A stretch of 64,000 bases of DNA from Nelumbo lutea (Eukaryota; Streptophyta; Magnoliopsida; Proteales; Nelumbonaceae): contig JAKGHH010000004.1 of NCBI GenBank assembly GCA_022828595.1, positions 53,718,422 to 53,782,421 on the forward strand, given 5' to 3'. The position numbers and the translations under genes were made by a program. Numbering within the stretch: position 1 is the stretch's first letter; every line of letters starts with the position of its first letter. The notes under the pieces are model-generated. The model had not been told where the DNA came from and did not search any database. It saw only the letters and a program-made list of their open reading frames with translations. This document shows, one piece after another, positions 1-10,111 of this stretch.

Positions 1-1260
1 AGATCAACCAGTTCCTAATCTAATTAGGAAGTTTCCAAATCTAAATCTCATTTAGATCTTGGACTCTCTGAGTGGATAGGGTGTGGGCCCAATCCTATCA
101 GCTGATCTTATCTCAGAATTCGCCCCTTAAAGACTAATCAAATTAGCCCAGTTCGAAATGGCTTAAGGCCCATTTAGGGTTATGTATTCATTAAGCCTTC
201 CAAACTGCTGCCCAGTTGGGCTTCCTTGTATGGCGTGGGACCCAAACATTGATCTACACATCAGCCACATGGGTTCAGCCCAGCCTTTGTTACAAGGCCT
301 GGCCGAATACATTGTTATGGACAGTGCACCCCCTGAAATCCATCAGATGGGCTCTATGGGCCCAACACTTACCCTAAGTGGTCCTTGGGCCAAGCCACCT
401 TGTAACACCCAGGGACTGTGGGCAGATGCAAGATTAGCCCATCAGGTATTATCCTCAATGGCCTTACACTTAACCTCTCAGCCCATAATGATCATACACT
501 GTCCGATAAGAGATGACCTCTCCATCGGCTGCAAGGAACAGTGTTTCACTCTCTCAAATATGGATCCTGGGAATTAAAACCTTTTGCAAACATTTCGAAG
601 CCATAATATATATACTTTTATATCTCATATAAAATATATTTTGCAAAACAAATCTCAACGATTGAAATCGGCTGTCAGCAGTTTTGGTTTCCATCAATGA
701 GAGTGCATCCCCGATCATTACCTTTGTGCGACAAAGGGGCTCATCCTGTCACTATGATCACCCACTCAGATGAATTCTTAGACTGTCCCAACATACCCAG
801 GTTTTGATCCCCGCTAAGGATCTCACTGATTGGTATATTAAAGACAGTCTAATCCGACACCTAGTGCAGTATCATAATCGAGTCTAGGGGTCAGGTGTAA
901 CTTTCCAGTTTTTCCCAACAATCTCCAAGGTGCAGGGCAATACTGGAAATCTGGTCTAATTCAAATATTCAATTAATCCCACACTGTATGTGCTTAGGGT
1001 CTCACCCCGTTAGCTGAGACAAGCCACTCCAACCGACTTGGTGGCACCACAATGTCCTTGTTAGGATAGGTCTCCCAGACCGACCCACTAGCTGTGAACA
1101 TTCTAAACTAACACGAGTCTCATTAAGTGTCCAGTTTAAGGGTATTACACAGAAACATACCAAGGGAACATGGATCAAATATGCACTTTTATTCATTTAC
1201 AATAAATTCATAAAATACATCATTTTGATTGAAGCTAAGGCCATACAAAACTGTCTAACA
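1..1260 (-). mobile_element. CopA long LTR, copy A, partial (window edge)
   Basis: Read on the minus strand, an LTR starts with TGTTAGACAG at 1260 and runs off the window at base 1. It matches the solo LTR at 44119-46067 and the LTR at 60354-62011 almost base for base, so about 690 bp of its downstream end is missing. The base after the start (1261 onward) is LINE DNA, not copia internal sequence. This is therefore either the outer edge of an element lying left of the window or another solo LTR. The family's short sense reading frame near the LTR start is broken here by small deletions. Confidence 0.9.
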
Positions 1261-1791
1261 ACAACTTCTTCCCCTGGTGTTTATGGAAGTCAATCTGCTG
1301 GAAGTGACGCTGATAGTAGTGATGGAATCTGAGGTTCCTACTGAAAATATGTTCGACAATCTAGATCAAACCAAAGTGCTGGAGGGAAGCAGGAGAAGCC
1401 CTGACTTGATGAAGCAAAGTGAAGAAGCTCACCTGAAGGGAAATAAGTACAAAACAAACACTGTGGTAGGAAAGGAAGGTAAGTCCAGTAATATTTCTAC
1501 TAATCCCTCCTCTCAGGTTGCGTCAAAGCTCTTGGGCTGGGGAATTTTCTAGGGGTTTTGATGGAGGGGATGGAAGTAGAAATATTTAAGTTTTTGGATG
1601 GATTGGGGAAAGAATTCTTATGGAGAGGGGAAAAATGGCGACAAAAAAAGGAGGAACAAACTCAAAGAGAAATAGAGAAATGATGAGACTTACTTGGGGT
1701 TTGAATGGCAAGGCGGGGAGTAGTAAAGGGGCAGCAAGGGGGTCCAAGAAGGCTTGAGGCAGGGGGATGGTTGGTTTTGATAATATTCTCT

Positions 1792-2459
1792 ATGGATTTA
1801 AAAATTTTATCTTGGAATGTAAGAGGTTTGGGGTCGGGTAGGAGAAGATTGGTGGTTTGTGATTCTCTAAAGATGTCAAAGTCGAAGTTGTTCTACTCCA
1901 AGAAACAAAATTGGAGAAGGGGGCCTTCTGAGTCTTTGGGATCCCTTTTTTTGTAACCTAATTTCTAGTAGAATTGAAAATTTCTCAATTACTTTAGTTA
2001 TGAAGCTTCTTGATGGCAACGTTATCCAAGTCACAAATGTTTATGAGCCAACAATTTCAAATCTCAGGGCAGGTTTCTGGGAGGAATTATCAGATACGAG
2101 AGGCTCTTTGACCTATCCTTGTGTCATTGGTGGTGATTTTAATGTGACTTTTATCAGTGGAAGAGAAAAATACAAGGAGTTGAAGAACAAGGTCGACGAG
2201 GTTGTTTGCAGATTTTATTAATAAAATAGAACTTATGAATATCCCTATTCAGGGCAACAGATTCACCTGGACCAATAATCAAGAAAACCCCACCCTTGTG
2301 AGGTTGGATAGATTTTTGGTATCTTCAAATTGGGATGATATCTTTCCTGATTTTAGGCAGATTACCCTCTCTAGATCTGTTTCTGATCACAATCCTATCC
2401 AACTAATATGTGGTCATCGTGAGAGAGTCATAGCTCCTTTTAAATTTGAAGATGCCTAG
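1792..2459 (+). pseudogene. LINE AP-endonuclease domain remnant (L1-a)
   Basis: The start at 1792 gives MDLKILSWNVRGLGSGRRR, the typical N-terminus of plant L1 endonucleases. Later blocks follow in different frames: QETK-like residues near 1900, VTNVYEPT and VIGGDFNV at 2000-2150, and SVSDHNPIQL with the terminal SDH near 2380. At least two frameshifts separate them (around 1900-1990 and 2200). This domain nicks target DNA for target-primed reverse transcription. With the breaks seen it cannot make an active protein. Confidence 0.8.
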
Positions 2460-2603
2460 TATGAGGAAGATAATCTTATTCCTTTGATGAAATCTGTGTG
2501 GAATGGCCTTCAGGTGGAGGGTTCAAGCTCGTTTATAATGGCAAAAAAATTGGGTGCTATCAAAGGAAAATAAAAAATTTGGAACTTAGAGAAAAGATTA
2601 AAT

Positions 2604-4300
2604 TTGGGTACTAAAAAGAAAGCTTTACCGAGTACCACTGAAGAGATTGATATAGCTGAAGAGGTGGGTCCCTTATCTGAAGAGTTGAGGCTGAAAAGAT
2701 CCCAAGCAAAAAATAGTTTCGGTAAGTTGGTTGTAAAGGAAGAAATTAAGTGGAGACAAAGAGCTAAAACTACTTGGTTAAAGGTGGGTGACAAAAACAC
2801 ACACCTCTTTCACAAAATGGCAAACGCCTGAGCTAGAGCTTCCTCTATCAACAAGCTGGTGTGGGAAGATAGGAGTGGGGAATCATGCACAGAGATCAAG
2901 TCAGTAGCAACCTCCTTTTATAAAAAATCTCTATAAGGAAAATTGGACATACAGACCCTTTCCTACTGGCCTTCCCTTTAGGCAGCTGAATGAAGATCAA
3001 AAACTTTGGTTTGAGAGACCCTTCAGGAGGAGGAAATTAGAGCAGCAATTAAGAAGTTAGGAGACAAATCACCTGGGCAGGATGGTCTTACAAACCTTTC
3101 TACCTGAAATGTTGGGATTTTGTGAAAAAAGACTTGTTGAAGGTGTTTCGGGATTTTCATTCAAATGCCTCTCTACAAAGAAGCTTGAATGCCACATTTA
3201 TTACTCTCATTCCACAGATTGAAGGGGCTGTGAACATTAAGGACTTTAGGCCAATCTGCCTCATGCACAATTTCTATAAAATCCTGGCTAAAGTTTTGGC
3301 AGAAAGAATGAAAGGGGTGTTAGGTAGTGTAATTTCTAATAATCAAAGTGCATTTGTTCCCAGGAGGCAGATGGTAGACTCAATTCTCATTGCTAATGAG
3401 CTAATAGATTCTAGCAAAAGAGAGGGAACCCCGGGTGTGATTTGTAAACTTGATATTGAGAAAGCATATGACTATGTCAACTGGAATTGTCTGGATCTTG
3501 TGTTGGAAAGAATGAATTTTGGGCAGCAATGGAGAAATTGGATCAGAGTTTGTATTAAGATTCCTAAATTTTCAATCCTATTTAATGGCCAATCTATAGG
3601 GTTTTTTGGCAGCTCTAGAGGCTTGAGGCGGGGAGATCCTCTTTCCCGTTTGTTGTTCATCTGTGTCATGGAAATTCTCACTCATTGTAGCAAGAAGTCT
3701 GTGGACTCTGGTTATTGGGATGGATTTGCAATCTCCTTTGGAAAGGAAAAAAATCAATATCCTCCAATTTGCAGATGATACCTTATGCTTTGTTGATGGT
3801 TCTCTGACTTAGTTGGAATCAGTGCTTGGGATTCTGAGCTAGTTTGAAGTGGTGTCTGGTATCAAAGTTAACCTGAGTGAAAGTCAAATCATCCTAGTGG
3901 GCCATGCCTCAAATTTAGAAGAATGTGCAAAAGTGATGGCTTGTCAAATTGATTTCCTCCTGGTAAAGTATTTTCGCCTGCCTCTTGGGGCTAAATACTC
4001 TTCCTCCTTGACCTAGTGTTCAATTATTGAGAGAATGGAGAAAAAATTGGTCTCTTGGAAGGCAAAATATATGTCTTTTGGAGATAGAGTAACATTGATT
4101 AAGAGCGCTCTTTTTAGCCTCCCTACTTATTTTCTCTCTTTTCCCCATCCCAAACAAAATAGCAAATAGGCTGGAGCAAATATAGAGGAATTTCTTATGA
4201 AGGGGATGGGAAGATGAAAAGAAGATTCACATTGTAAAGTGGGAGCAAGTGTGTCTCCCTAAGGAAGTTGGTGGGCTGGGAATAAGAAGTTTAATTCTAC
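2604..4300 (+). pseudogene. LINE reverse transcriptase remnant (L1-a)
   Basis: The longest open stretch is 3122-3778 (218 codons). It carries RT blocks IKDFRPICLMHNFYKILAKV, NNQSAFVPRRQMVDSILIAN, LDIEKAYDYVNW and LRRGDPLSRLLF. A frameshift just before the catalytic motif puts FADD, encoded at 3766-3777, in another frame. Downstream at 3970-4300 the thumb-like segment continues ([37 protein letters not shown]), broken by stops. The linker at 2604-2831 ends with a block resembling the conserved DKNTxxFH motif (GDKNTHLFHKMANA). Confidence 0.85.
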
Positions 4301-4325
4301 CCTTCTTAGTAAATGGCTATAGAGA

Positions 4326-5235
4326 TTGAGAGGAAAGCATGATGGAGAAACCTTATTGCGGCAAAGTATGGGGTGGAATGGGGTGATTGGAGATCTAAGG
4401 ATCTTCATCCAAGTGGGGGTAGATCTCTCTAGGCAGGTATTTTGGGGAATCTCCCTTCCTTCTTGGATGGGACCAGATTTAAGGTGGGTAAATGGGATAA
4501 AATCAAGTTTTGGAAGGACCCCTGGTGTTCAGAGGGCTCCTTGGCAGATGCCTTCCCTCTTCTTTTCCAAATCTCTGTGAATCAAGATTCTTTGGTAGCT
4601 GAAAACTTTAGTATTTCTAGTGACTCCATTATTTGGACTCCTCTTTGTAGGAGAAGTTTGTTTGATTGGGAGGTGGAAGGGTATGTGGCGCTGTTGGGCT
4701 TCTTCAAAGTCAGATGATAGATTTGAATTTGGAGGATGAATGGAGTTGGAAAAGTAATGCGGACGGTTGATTCTTTGTTAAATCCTTGGTTCTTAAGCTG
4801 TAAAGATCAAGTCAGGCAGATTTCCTTGGCAACTAGATTTGGAATCCAACTAGTCCCTCCTAGATTAATTTTCTGGTTTGGGCAATGGCTCTTGATAAAT
4901 GTCTGACTAAAGTTAATCTGGAGAGATGTGGCATTCAGATTCTGGATCTTTCTTGTGGTTTGTGTGGAACTCTTGTAGAATCTACAGAGCATTTGTGTAT
5001 CCACTGCCCAGTTTCTTCTATGGTCTGGGGGCATTTCCTAAAGGCTTTGGAGATTAGTTGGGCTATGCCAAGATTGGTGAAGGAGCTGCTGAATTGTTGG
5101 AGAATTGAGGGCCTCAGAAAGAAAGGGAAGCTTGTTTGGAGTACCATTCCAACAACTGTGTTATGGTCCGTTTGGACTAAAAGAAATAACATAATTTTCT
5201 ATGGTAAATTTAAAAGCCCAGATGAAGTAGTGTAG
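4326..5235 (+). pseudogene. LINE C-terminal zinc (zf-RVT) region remnant (L1-a)
   Basis: The segment 4885-5235 is open for 116 codons. It shows the CGLCG...STEHLCIHC arrangement of the zf-RVT domain, followed by WGHFLKALEISW and LWSVWTKRNNIIF, a block that normally precedes the LINE end. The upstream part 4326-4717 has linker-like sequence in two frames (FKVGKWDKIKFWKDPW, VGKG-type). No RNase H domain follows, unlike L1-c. The 3' UTR starts directly after 5235. Confidence 0.75.
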
Positions 5236-5434
5236 AGAGTCGTGGGCAAGTTATTCTCCTAGGTGTTGGTGACTGAGGAGTTTAAACATTAGAATATGTT
5301 TCTTTTGTTTTGTTCTTAGTCTTGGATGAGTTTGTAATGTGATTTGTGCCTAGGCAGTCTTTGTGGTCTGGGTTTTGATGTAATTCTCTCTTTATGTGCT
5401 GAATAAATTACTTCACCTTTTTCCCCAAAAAAAA
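5236..5434 (+). other. L1-a 3' UTR and poly(A) tail
   Basis: A non-coding stretch of about 190 bp ends in an AATAAA-type signal (GAATAAATTA near 5401) and a run of eight A at 5427-5434. This is the usual 3' end of a LINE insertion. Confidence 0.75.
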
Positions 5435-5610
5435 TTCTATGTGGAGTTGACTAATTTCAAGCAAGGTATGTCTATAGTTCAATATATGCATAAGTTTGAT
5501 GAATATATATTAGATGTGACATTAAGAAAGTGAGGCTTAATTCATTTCACGGGTGGACTGAGGGAGATATCAAGAATGAATTGTCTACAATTCGGATTTA
5601 TGACTTAGGT
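5435..5610 (+). pseudogene. Possible Gypsy-type gag scrap
   Basis: Translation starting at the first base after the LINE tail reads FYVELTNFKQGMSIVQYMHK, and after a frame change FHGWTEGDIKNELSTIRIYD. The spacing and hydrophobic pattern resemble the retrotransposon gag core (LxxLxQGxMSVxEYxxxF ... FxxGLxPxIRxxL). It is only about 175 bp with no other domain nearby, so assignment rests on pattern alone. Confidence 0.4.
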
Positions 5611-6779
5611 GGCGTTTGGTAGCACTAAATAGACCTCTGAATGCTGAAAATATTGCTTTTTCAGCGCTCAGTGGTTGTTCGGTTGCACCTCTCAATATAT
5701 CTTCCTAAATTCGAAAACACCTTAGAAAATTTCAGAGGTCGAGCTACTTCCGAGCATGTTTGGAGGTAGCAAGGGAATGAAGAATCTTGCATACTGGTGC
5801 TTCGATTTAGTTGAAGAATCAATGCTGAATATGGCTTGGATGAAGCTTCTTGCACAAGGACGACAGATTTGTTGCTGGTTTAGTTGCAGTGGTAGTAAGG
5901 GAAAAAGCATGGTAAGAGAGAGAGAGGGAGGGAAGGGATGGTGGTGGCGGCGACTTTGTTTTTGGCTTCGACTTTATTTCTACCTTCGGTCGTCACTTTT
6001 CCTCTTCCCAAGCCGGGATGAATCAACCTTGCGTGGGGGTCGTTCTAGACATAGCAACTTGTCCAATTAGCAGTGATGTTGATGGTTTGATGAACATCAC
6101 CACTTGCTCCTCTTGGCTCTTAAGATAGAGAAGCAGCTGGTTACAAAAAATAATTTGAAGCCAATGAGAAGAAAGTACAAAGTTGAAGATAACGAAGATT
6201 ATTTCTTGCATGTTAATGCCCATCTTAGAGCTAAAGTTTGGAATTTTCTGAAATTTTCAGTATTTCAGTATTTTGGACAGTATTTTTATCATTTTGACCA
6301 ATTCCATGTGGGCTTGGGCTATAGCAACTTGTTCCTCTAGCTTAGCAGTGCTTGTCTTTCAATTCCTCTAGCTTAGTAATGCTTGCCTTTCAATTTTTAG
6401 TTTATTTGCATTGGTAGATACTAGTTAGAAAGTCATTGTGTTTCTTTGATGTACAAGACAAAGGAATGGCATTTATGTAATTATGGTGAACAGTGTTCCA
6501 GGCCATACAAGTCACTCTATAAATAGATGTATTCTCTTCTTCCTTTTGAAGCTAGTGAATGAATGAATATTTCTTTGGAGCTTTCTTGCAAATTTGCTGT
6601 ATGGAGTGATTCCTACAAACCCTGAATGATTCTAGGACTCTTGGAGTGATTCCCTGGGATTTCCCTCTCTTTTCTCTTTCTCCACCCTTTCTCCTCTCTC
6701 TCTCTATTCCTCTCTCTTTCTATCTTGTGATAGTTTGTTCTAGCCCTACTGCATCACTAAGTTTCTGGCAAAAAAAGCC
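5611..6779. other. Unassigned stretch with possible LTR-like promoter
   Basis: No gene is supported. The left edge (GGTGGCGTTTGGTAGC) looks like a small DNA-transposon terminus, but no matching inverted end was found. A TATA box CTATAAATAG at about 6518-6527, followed by pyrimidine-rich sequence up to 6760, resembles the promoter half of an LTR. No partner LTR is in the window. The 104-codon open frame at 5756-6070 is rich in low-complexity codons and has no recognised domain. Confidence 0.4.
6332..6393. repeat. 31-bp tandem repeat, two copies
   Basis: TTCCTCTAGCTTAGCAGTGC and its continuation repeat at 6363 as TTCCTCTAGCTTAGTAATGC, with period 31 and a few substitutions. The phrase TAGCAACTTG also occurs upstream of it and near 6054. 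Confidence 0.75.
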
Positions 6780-6998
6780 TTGGAACACCATTGTTCTCCT
6801 GAGATTTTTTTTGAGGCTTATTTAAGGAGAATCAATATTTGTGATCTACTGCAAAGGGAAATTTTGGGTAACCTATGGATCTCCCCTTGGGTCTATATTA
6901 CGTGCTTGCAAGATGCTGAAATTGCAAATCATCTTCTTCTATACTGCCCGATTTCAAGAAGCTTATGGAACTTTTTCTTACATCTAATTGGTGGTGGT
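6780..6998 (+). pseudogene. LINE L1-b, zf-RVT part (left of solo LTR)
   Basis: The 73-codon reading frame contains INICDLLQR and CLQDAEIANHLLLYCPISRS, the CxxD..HLLxxC pattern of the LINE zf-RVT region (the first Cys pair is degenerate). It ends at base 6998, where a CopA solo LTR begins, and resumes at 8941. Confidence 0.7.
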
Positions 6999-8940
6999 TG
7001 AAGGGTTGAGAGATCCATTCCATGGACGCCCAAAGATTGCGGAATAAGGGGGCGAATTTCAAAAATTTTTCTCTCCCTTCAACTGGGAATCACATTCCCT
7101 ATTTAGAAAATCATATTTTCAAAGATCAATCTTGAACCTTAAACTGAACCAGATCTGAACCAAAAGGAATGGGAGAGAATGATACCTGATACGGAGAAGT
7201 AATATCTCCCAACGAAGGTGTTCACGCCCAAGGAAGGATCCAAAGACTGCTCCCACTGAAGATGGCGCAGTGCAGGATGGAGCAGAATCAGCAGTGTTCT
7301 TCCCCAAGAACTCTGTCCTTCGCAAGAAACAGTAGGATGGAACGTGAGCATAGCTTCCTTTTCAATCCTTTCTCAAAGAACTGATGTCAAGATCCAATCT
7401 TGACTTCTCCCACAGCTGGAGATCGAACTGGCAAACAGGGCGGCTAGAGCAGGGAGGCGGCAAGAGAGTATTCGCAGGCTGCAGAATTCTCTCTTCTTGA
7501 TTTCAGCACTAAAGAGGATCTGATGTGTTTCTTGGTCTCTCTCAAGGCTGCCACCCCCTCCTTCTTTTTGTTACCTTGAAAAGATCAACTCCTAATCCCA
7601 TTAGGAGGTGCTTATCCAAATCATATTTGGATCAGCCTTCTCTTCTAGTGATAAGGTTAAACCCTTATCTTATCTGCAGATTAGATCAGCTTTATCCTAA
7701 TCCCATTAGGAGGTTTCTAGATCTGAATCACATTCAGATCTGGACTCTCTGAGTGGATAGGGTTAAGACCCTATCCTATCTGCTAATCTATCTCAGAATT
7801 CGCCCTTTAATTAACTAAATAAATAGCCCAGTTCGAAATGGGCTTTAGGCCCATTAAGCTTATGTGCTCACTTAACCTTCCTAACTGCTGCCCAATTGGG
7901 CTTCCTTGTATGGCATGGGACCCAAGCATTGATCTACACATCAGCCACATGGGTTCGGCCCAGCCTTTGTTACAAGGCCTGATTGAATACACTGTTAAGA
8001 CAGTGCACCCCTTGAAACCCATCAAATGGGCTCTATGGGCCCAACACTTACCCTAAGTGGTCCCTGGGCCAAGCCATCTTGTTACACCCAAGGACTGTGG
8101 GCAGATGCAAGATTAGCCCATCAGGTATTATCCTCAATGGTCTTACACTTAACCTCTCAGCCCTTAATGATCATACACTGCCCGACAAGAGAGGACCTCT
8201 CCCTCGGCTGCAAGGAACAGTGTTGCACTCTCCACTTATAAGGATCCCGGGAATTAAAACCTTTTGCAAACATTTTAGAAACCATAATGTATATACTTTT
8301 ATATCATATAAAATATACTTTGCAAAACAAATTTCAACGGTTGAAATCGGCTGCCGGCAGTCTTGGTTTCCATCAGTGAGAGTGCATCCCCGATCATTAC
8401 CTTTGTCCGACAAAGGGGCTGATCCTGTCATTATGATCACCCACTCAGATGAATTCTTGAATTGTCCCAACATACCCAGGTTTTGACCCCCGCTAAGGAT
8501 CTCACTGAATGGTACATCAAAGACAGCCCGATCCGACACTTAGTGCAGTATCATAATCGAGTCTAGGGGTCGGGTGTAACTTTTCAGTTTTGCCCATCAA
8601 TCTCTAAGGTCCAGGGCAATACTGGAAATCTGGTCCAGTTCAAAGATTCAATTAATCCCACACTGTATGTGCTTAGGGTCTCACCCTGGTAGCTGAGACA
8701 AGCCACCCCAACCGACTTGGTGGCACCACAGTGTCAGCCTTGTCAGGATAGGTCTCCCCAGACCGACCCACTGGCTGTGAACTTTCTAAACTAACACGAG
8801 TCTCAATAAGTGTCCAGTTTAAGGGTATTACACAGAAACATACCAAGGGAACATGAATCAAATATGCACTTTTATTTACAATAAACTCATAAAGTACATC
8901 AATTTTAATTGAAGCTAAGGGCATACAAAACTGTCTAACA
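6999..8940 (-). mobile_element. CopA solo LTR, copy B, inserted in L1-b
   Basis: On the minus strand the LTR runs from TGTTAGACAG at 8940 to CCCTTCA at 6999 (1942 bp). No internal copia sequence lies on either side. The same LINE continues on both sides. The five flanking bases are GTGGT (6994-6998) and ATGGT (8941-8945), a target duplication with one mismatch. It is closest to the solo LTR at 56166-58101. Like that copy it lacks the TATA box seen in other CopA LTRs. Confidence 0.93.
7589..7776. promoter_or_regulatory. Array of short palindromes in CopA LTR (copy B)
   Basis: Six inverted repeats lie in 188 bp. They are CTCCTAAT/ATTAGGAG at 7589-7607 with spacer CCC, ATCCAAAT/ATTTGGAT at 7614-7632 with spacer CAT, GATAAGG/CCTTATC around 7650-7669, TCCTAAT/ATTAGGA at 7695-7711 with spacer CCC, 10-bp arms starting AGATCTGAAT at 7719-7741 with spacer CAC, and GGATAGGG/CCCTATCC at 7755-7776. 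The same array recurs in other LTR copies at the same place, just upstream of the TATA position. Confidence 0.85.
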
Positions 8941-9292
8941 ATGGTAGGGTTTCTCCTAAGCATATCCTTGACGTGATGTTTCAGTGAAGGTCATGGTTTA
9001 GGCATCAAAGCGAAAATATTTTGGAGCATAATTTACTCATGCAATCTTGTGGTGTTTGAGAGGAGAGAAACGGGATTTTGAAGATTTTGAACTTTTAGTT
9101 TGATGCCCGTTTCTTTTGGCAACCTGGGTGAGGTAGGTATTGGTGGGGTGTTTCAGAAGAGGGATGACAACATTTACTGGATTTTCAGTGGGCCAATTGG
9201 ATTTGCTGATTCCACAAGCTTAAGTCTTGGCTATTTTAACTGGGCACTGGTTAACTAAGAAGATGGGATTACATTATTTAGCTATTGAGGGT
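8941..9292 (+). pseudogene. LINE L1-b, zf-RVT tail and RNase H part (right of solo LTR)
   Basis: After the solo LTR the LINE resumes. GIKAKIFWSIIYSCNLVVFE at about 9000 matches the block that follows zf-RVT in L1-a and L1-c. Near 9130-9215, GEVGIGGVFQKRDDN and FSGPIGFADS match the start of the RNase H domain of L1-c (GPFGIGGVLRDEKGN, FSGPIGVGDS). Stops are present. The copy is cut at 9292 by insertion of CopC. Confidence 0.7.
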
Positions 9293-9579
9293 TGTTAAAG
9301 TTCGGCCTGCCCTAGAAGTCTGTTTTGTTTGTTAGCTGAAAAGTAAAGTAAACAGCAAGAAGGAAGAGAGGAAAGAAGGAAGAAAGAGGAAGGAGAAGAG
9401 CTCTGGTTCGAAAATAGGAAAAAGTCAACCCTAGTTTCGGCTAGACCTGTTGTTATATTATTAATGTAATTGGAAAAGACATAAGTGCCCTTATTTAAGT
9501 AAGAGGCACTTGAACTAACATAATAGTACACATTAGCACTCTTAACAAGTACAAAGACCGAAATACCCCTTCACTAACA
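9293..9579 (-). repeat. CopC 3' LTR
   Basis: The 287-bp LTR reads TGTTAGTGAAGGGGTATTTC at 9579 to CTTTAACA at 9293 on the minus strand. It is preceded by a purine tract (complement of CTCCCCCTCAA, 9580-9590). A poly-purine block with many GGAAGA/GAAGAG units lies at 9356-9410. Confidence 0.92.
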
Positions 9580-9586
9580 CTCCCCC

Positions 9587-10096
9587 TCAAGCTGGTGAGT
9601 ATATATCATATAATCCTAGCTTGTTACATATGTAGTCCACTCTCCCCTGACTCAAACTTTTTGTAAACAAGTCTGCCCACTGATTTCCTGTATTAACATA
9701 TGTAGTCTCTATCACTCCATTCAACACATTCTCTCTCACAAAATGACAGTCAACTTTGATGTTCTTGGTTCTTTCATTAAACACTGGATTGGAAGAGATA
9801 TAAACCGCTGCCTGATTGTCACAATAGAGCTTCACTAGAGTACTGATGCCATATCCTATCTCTTGTAGAAGATTCCTTAGCCACACTAATTCACAAACAG
9901 TATGTGCCATGGCCCTATATTCTGCTTCTGCACTGCTTATTGCCACAACTGTTTGCTTCTTACTTTTCCACGTTACCAGGTTACCCCACAGGAAGGTGCA
10001 ATAGCCTGTGGTAGACCGTCTATCAAACATAGAACCTGCCCAATTAGCATCAGTGTATCCTTCTACTTCCAGTTTTTTGCCACTTTTATACAGCAA
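9587..10096 (-). pseudogene. CopC RNase H domain
   Basis: The 169-codon open frame contains VEGYTDANWAGSMFDRRSTT, AISSAEAEYRAMAHTVCELV, LYCDNQAAVYISSNPVFNER and the terminal NQWADLFTKSL block, so the acidic residues of a copia RNase H are visible. One deviation is RTKNIKVDCHF, where related elements have RTKHIEVDCHF. It ends at the purine tract directly before the 3' LTR. The domain itself is open, but it is cut off from RT by a frameshift near 10100. Confidence 0.85.
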
Positions 10097-10111
10097 ACCA
10101 CAGCCAAGAGC

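Larger units (their letters stand above)
1261..5434 (+). mobile_element. L1-type LINE, copy L1-a (degenerate, 5' end interrupted)
   Basis: Remnants occur in standard L1 order: AP-endonuclease, reverse transcriptase, C-terminal CCHC (zf-RVT) region, 3' UTR and a short A tail at 5427-5434. Every frame has several stops and shifts, so it is dead. The left edge is where the CopA LTR begins, so the true 5' end was probably cut by that insertion. Sequence 1277-1552, between the LTR and the endonuclease, is open for 91 codons and may be an ORF1 or linker remnant, but it has no motif I recognise. No target-site duplication can be checked because the left flank is lost. Confidence 0.85.

Noticed and set aside
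5611..5660. GGTGGCGTTTGGTAGC as the end of a DNA transposon
   Set aside because: No matching inverted terminus or duplication within 1.2 kb.
5756..6070. 104-codon plus-strand frame
   Set aside because: Low-complexity G/R/W-rich sequence with a purine run, no domain, and an equally open frame on the other strand.
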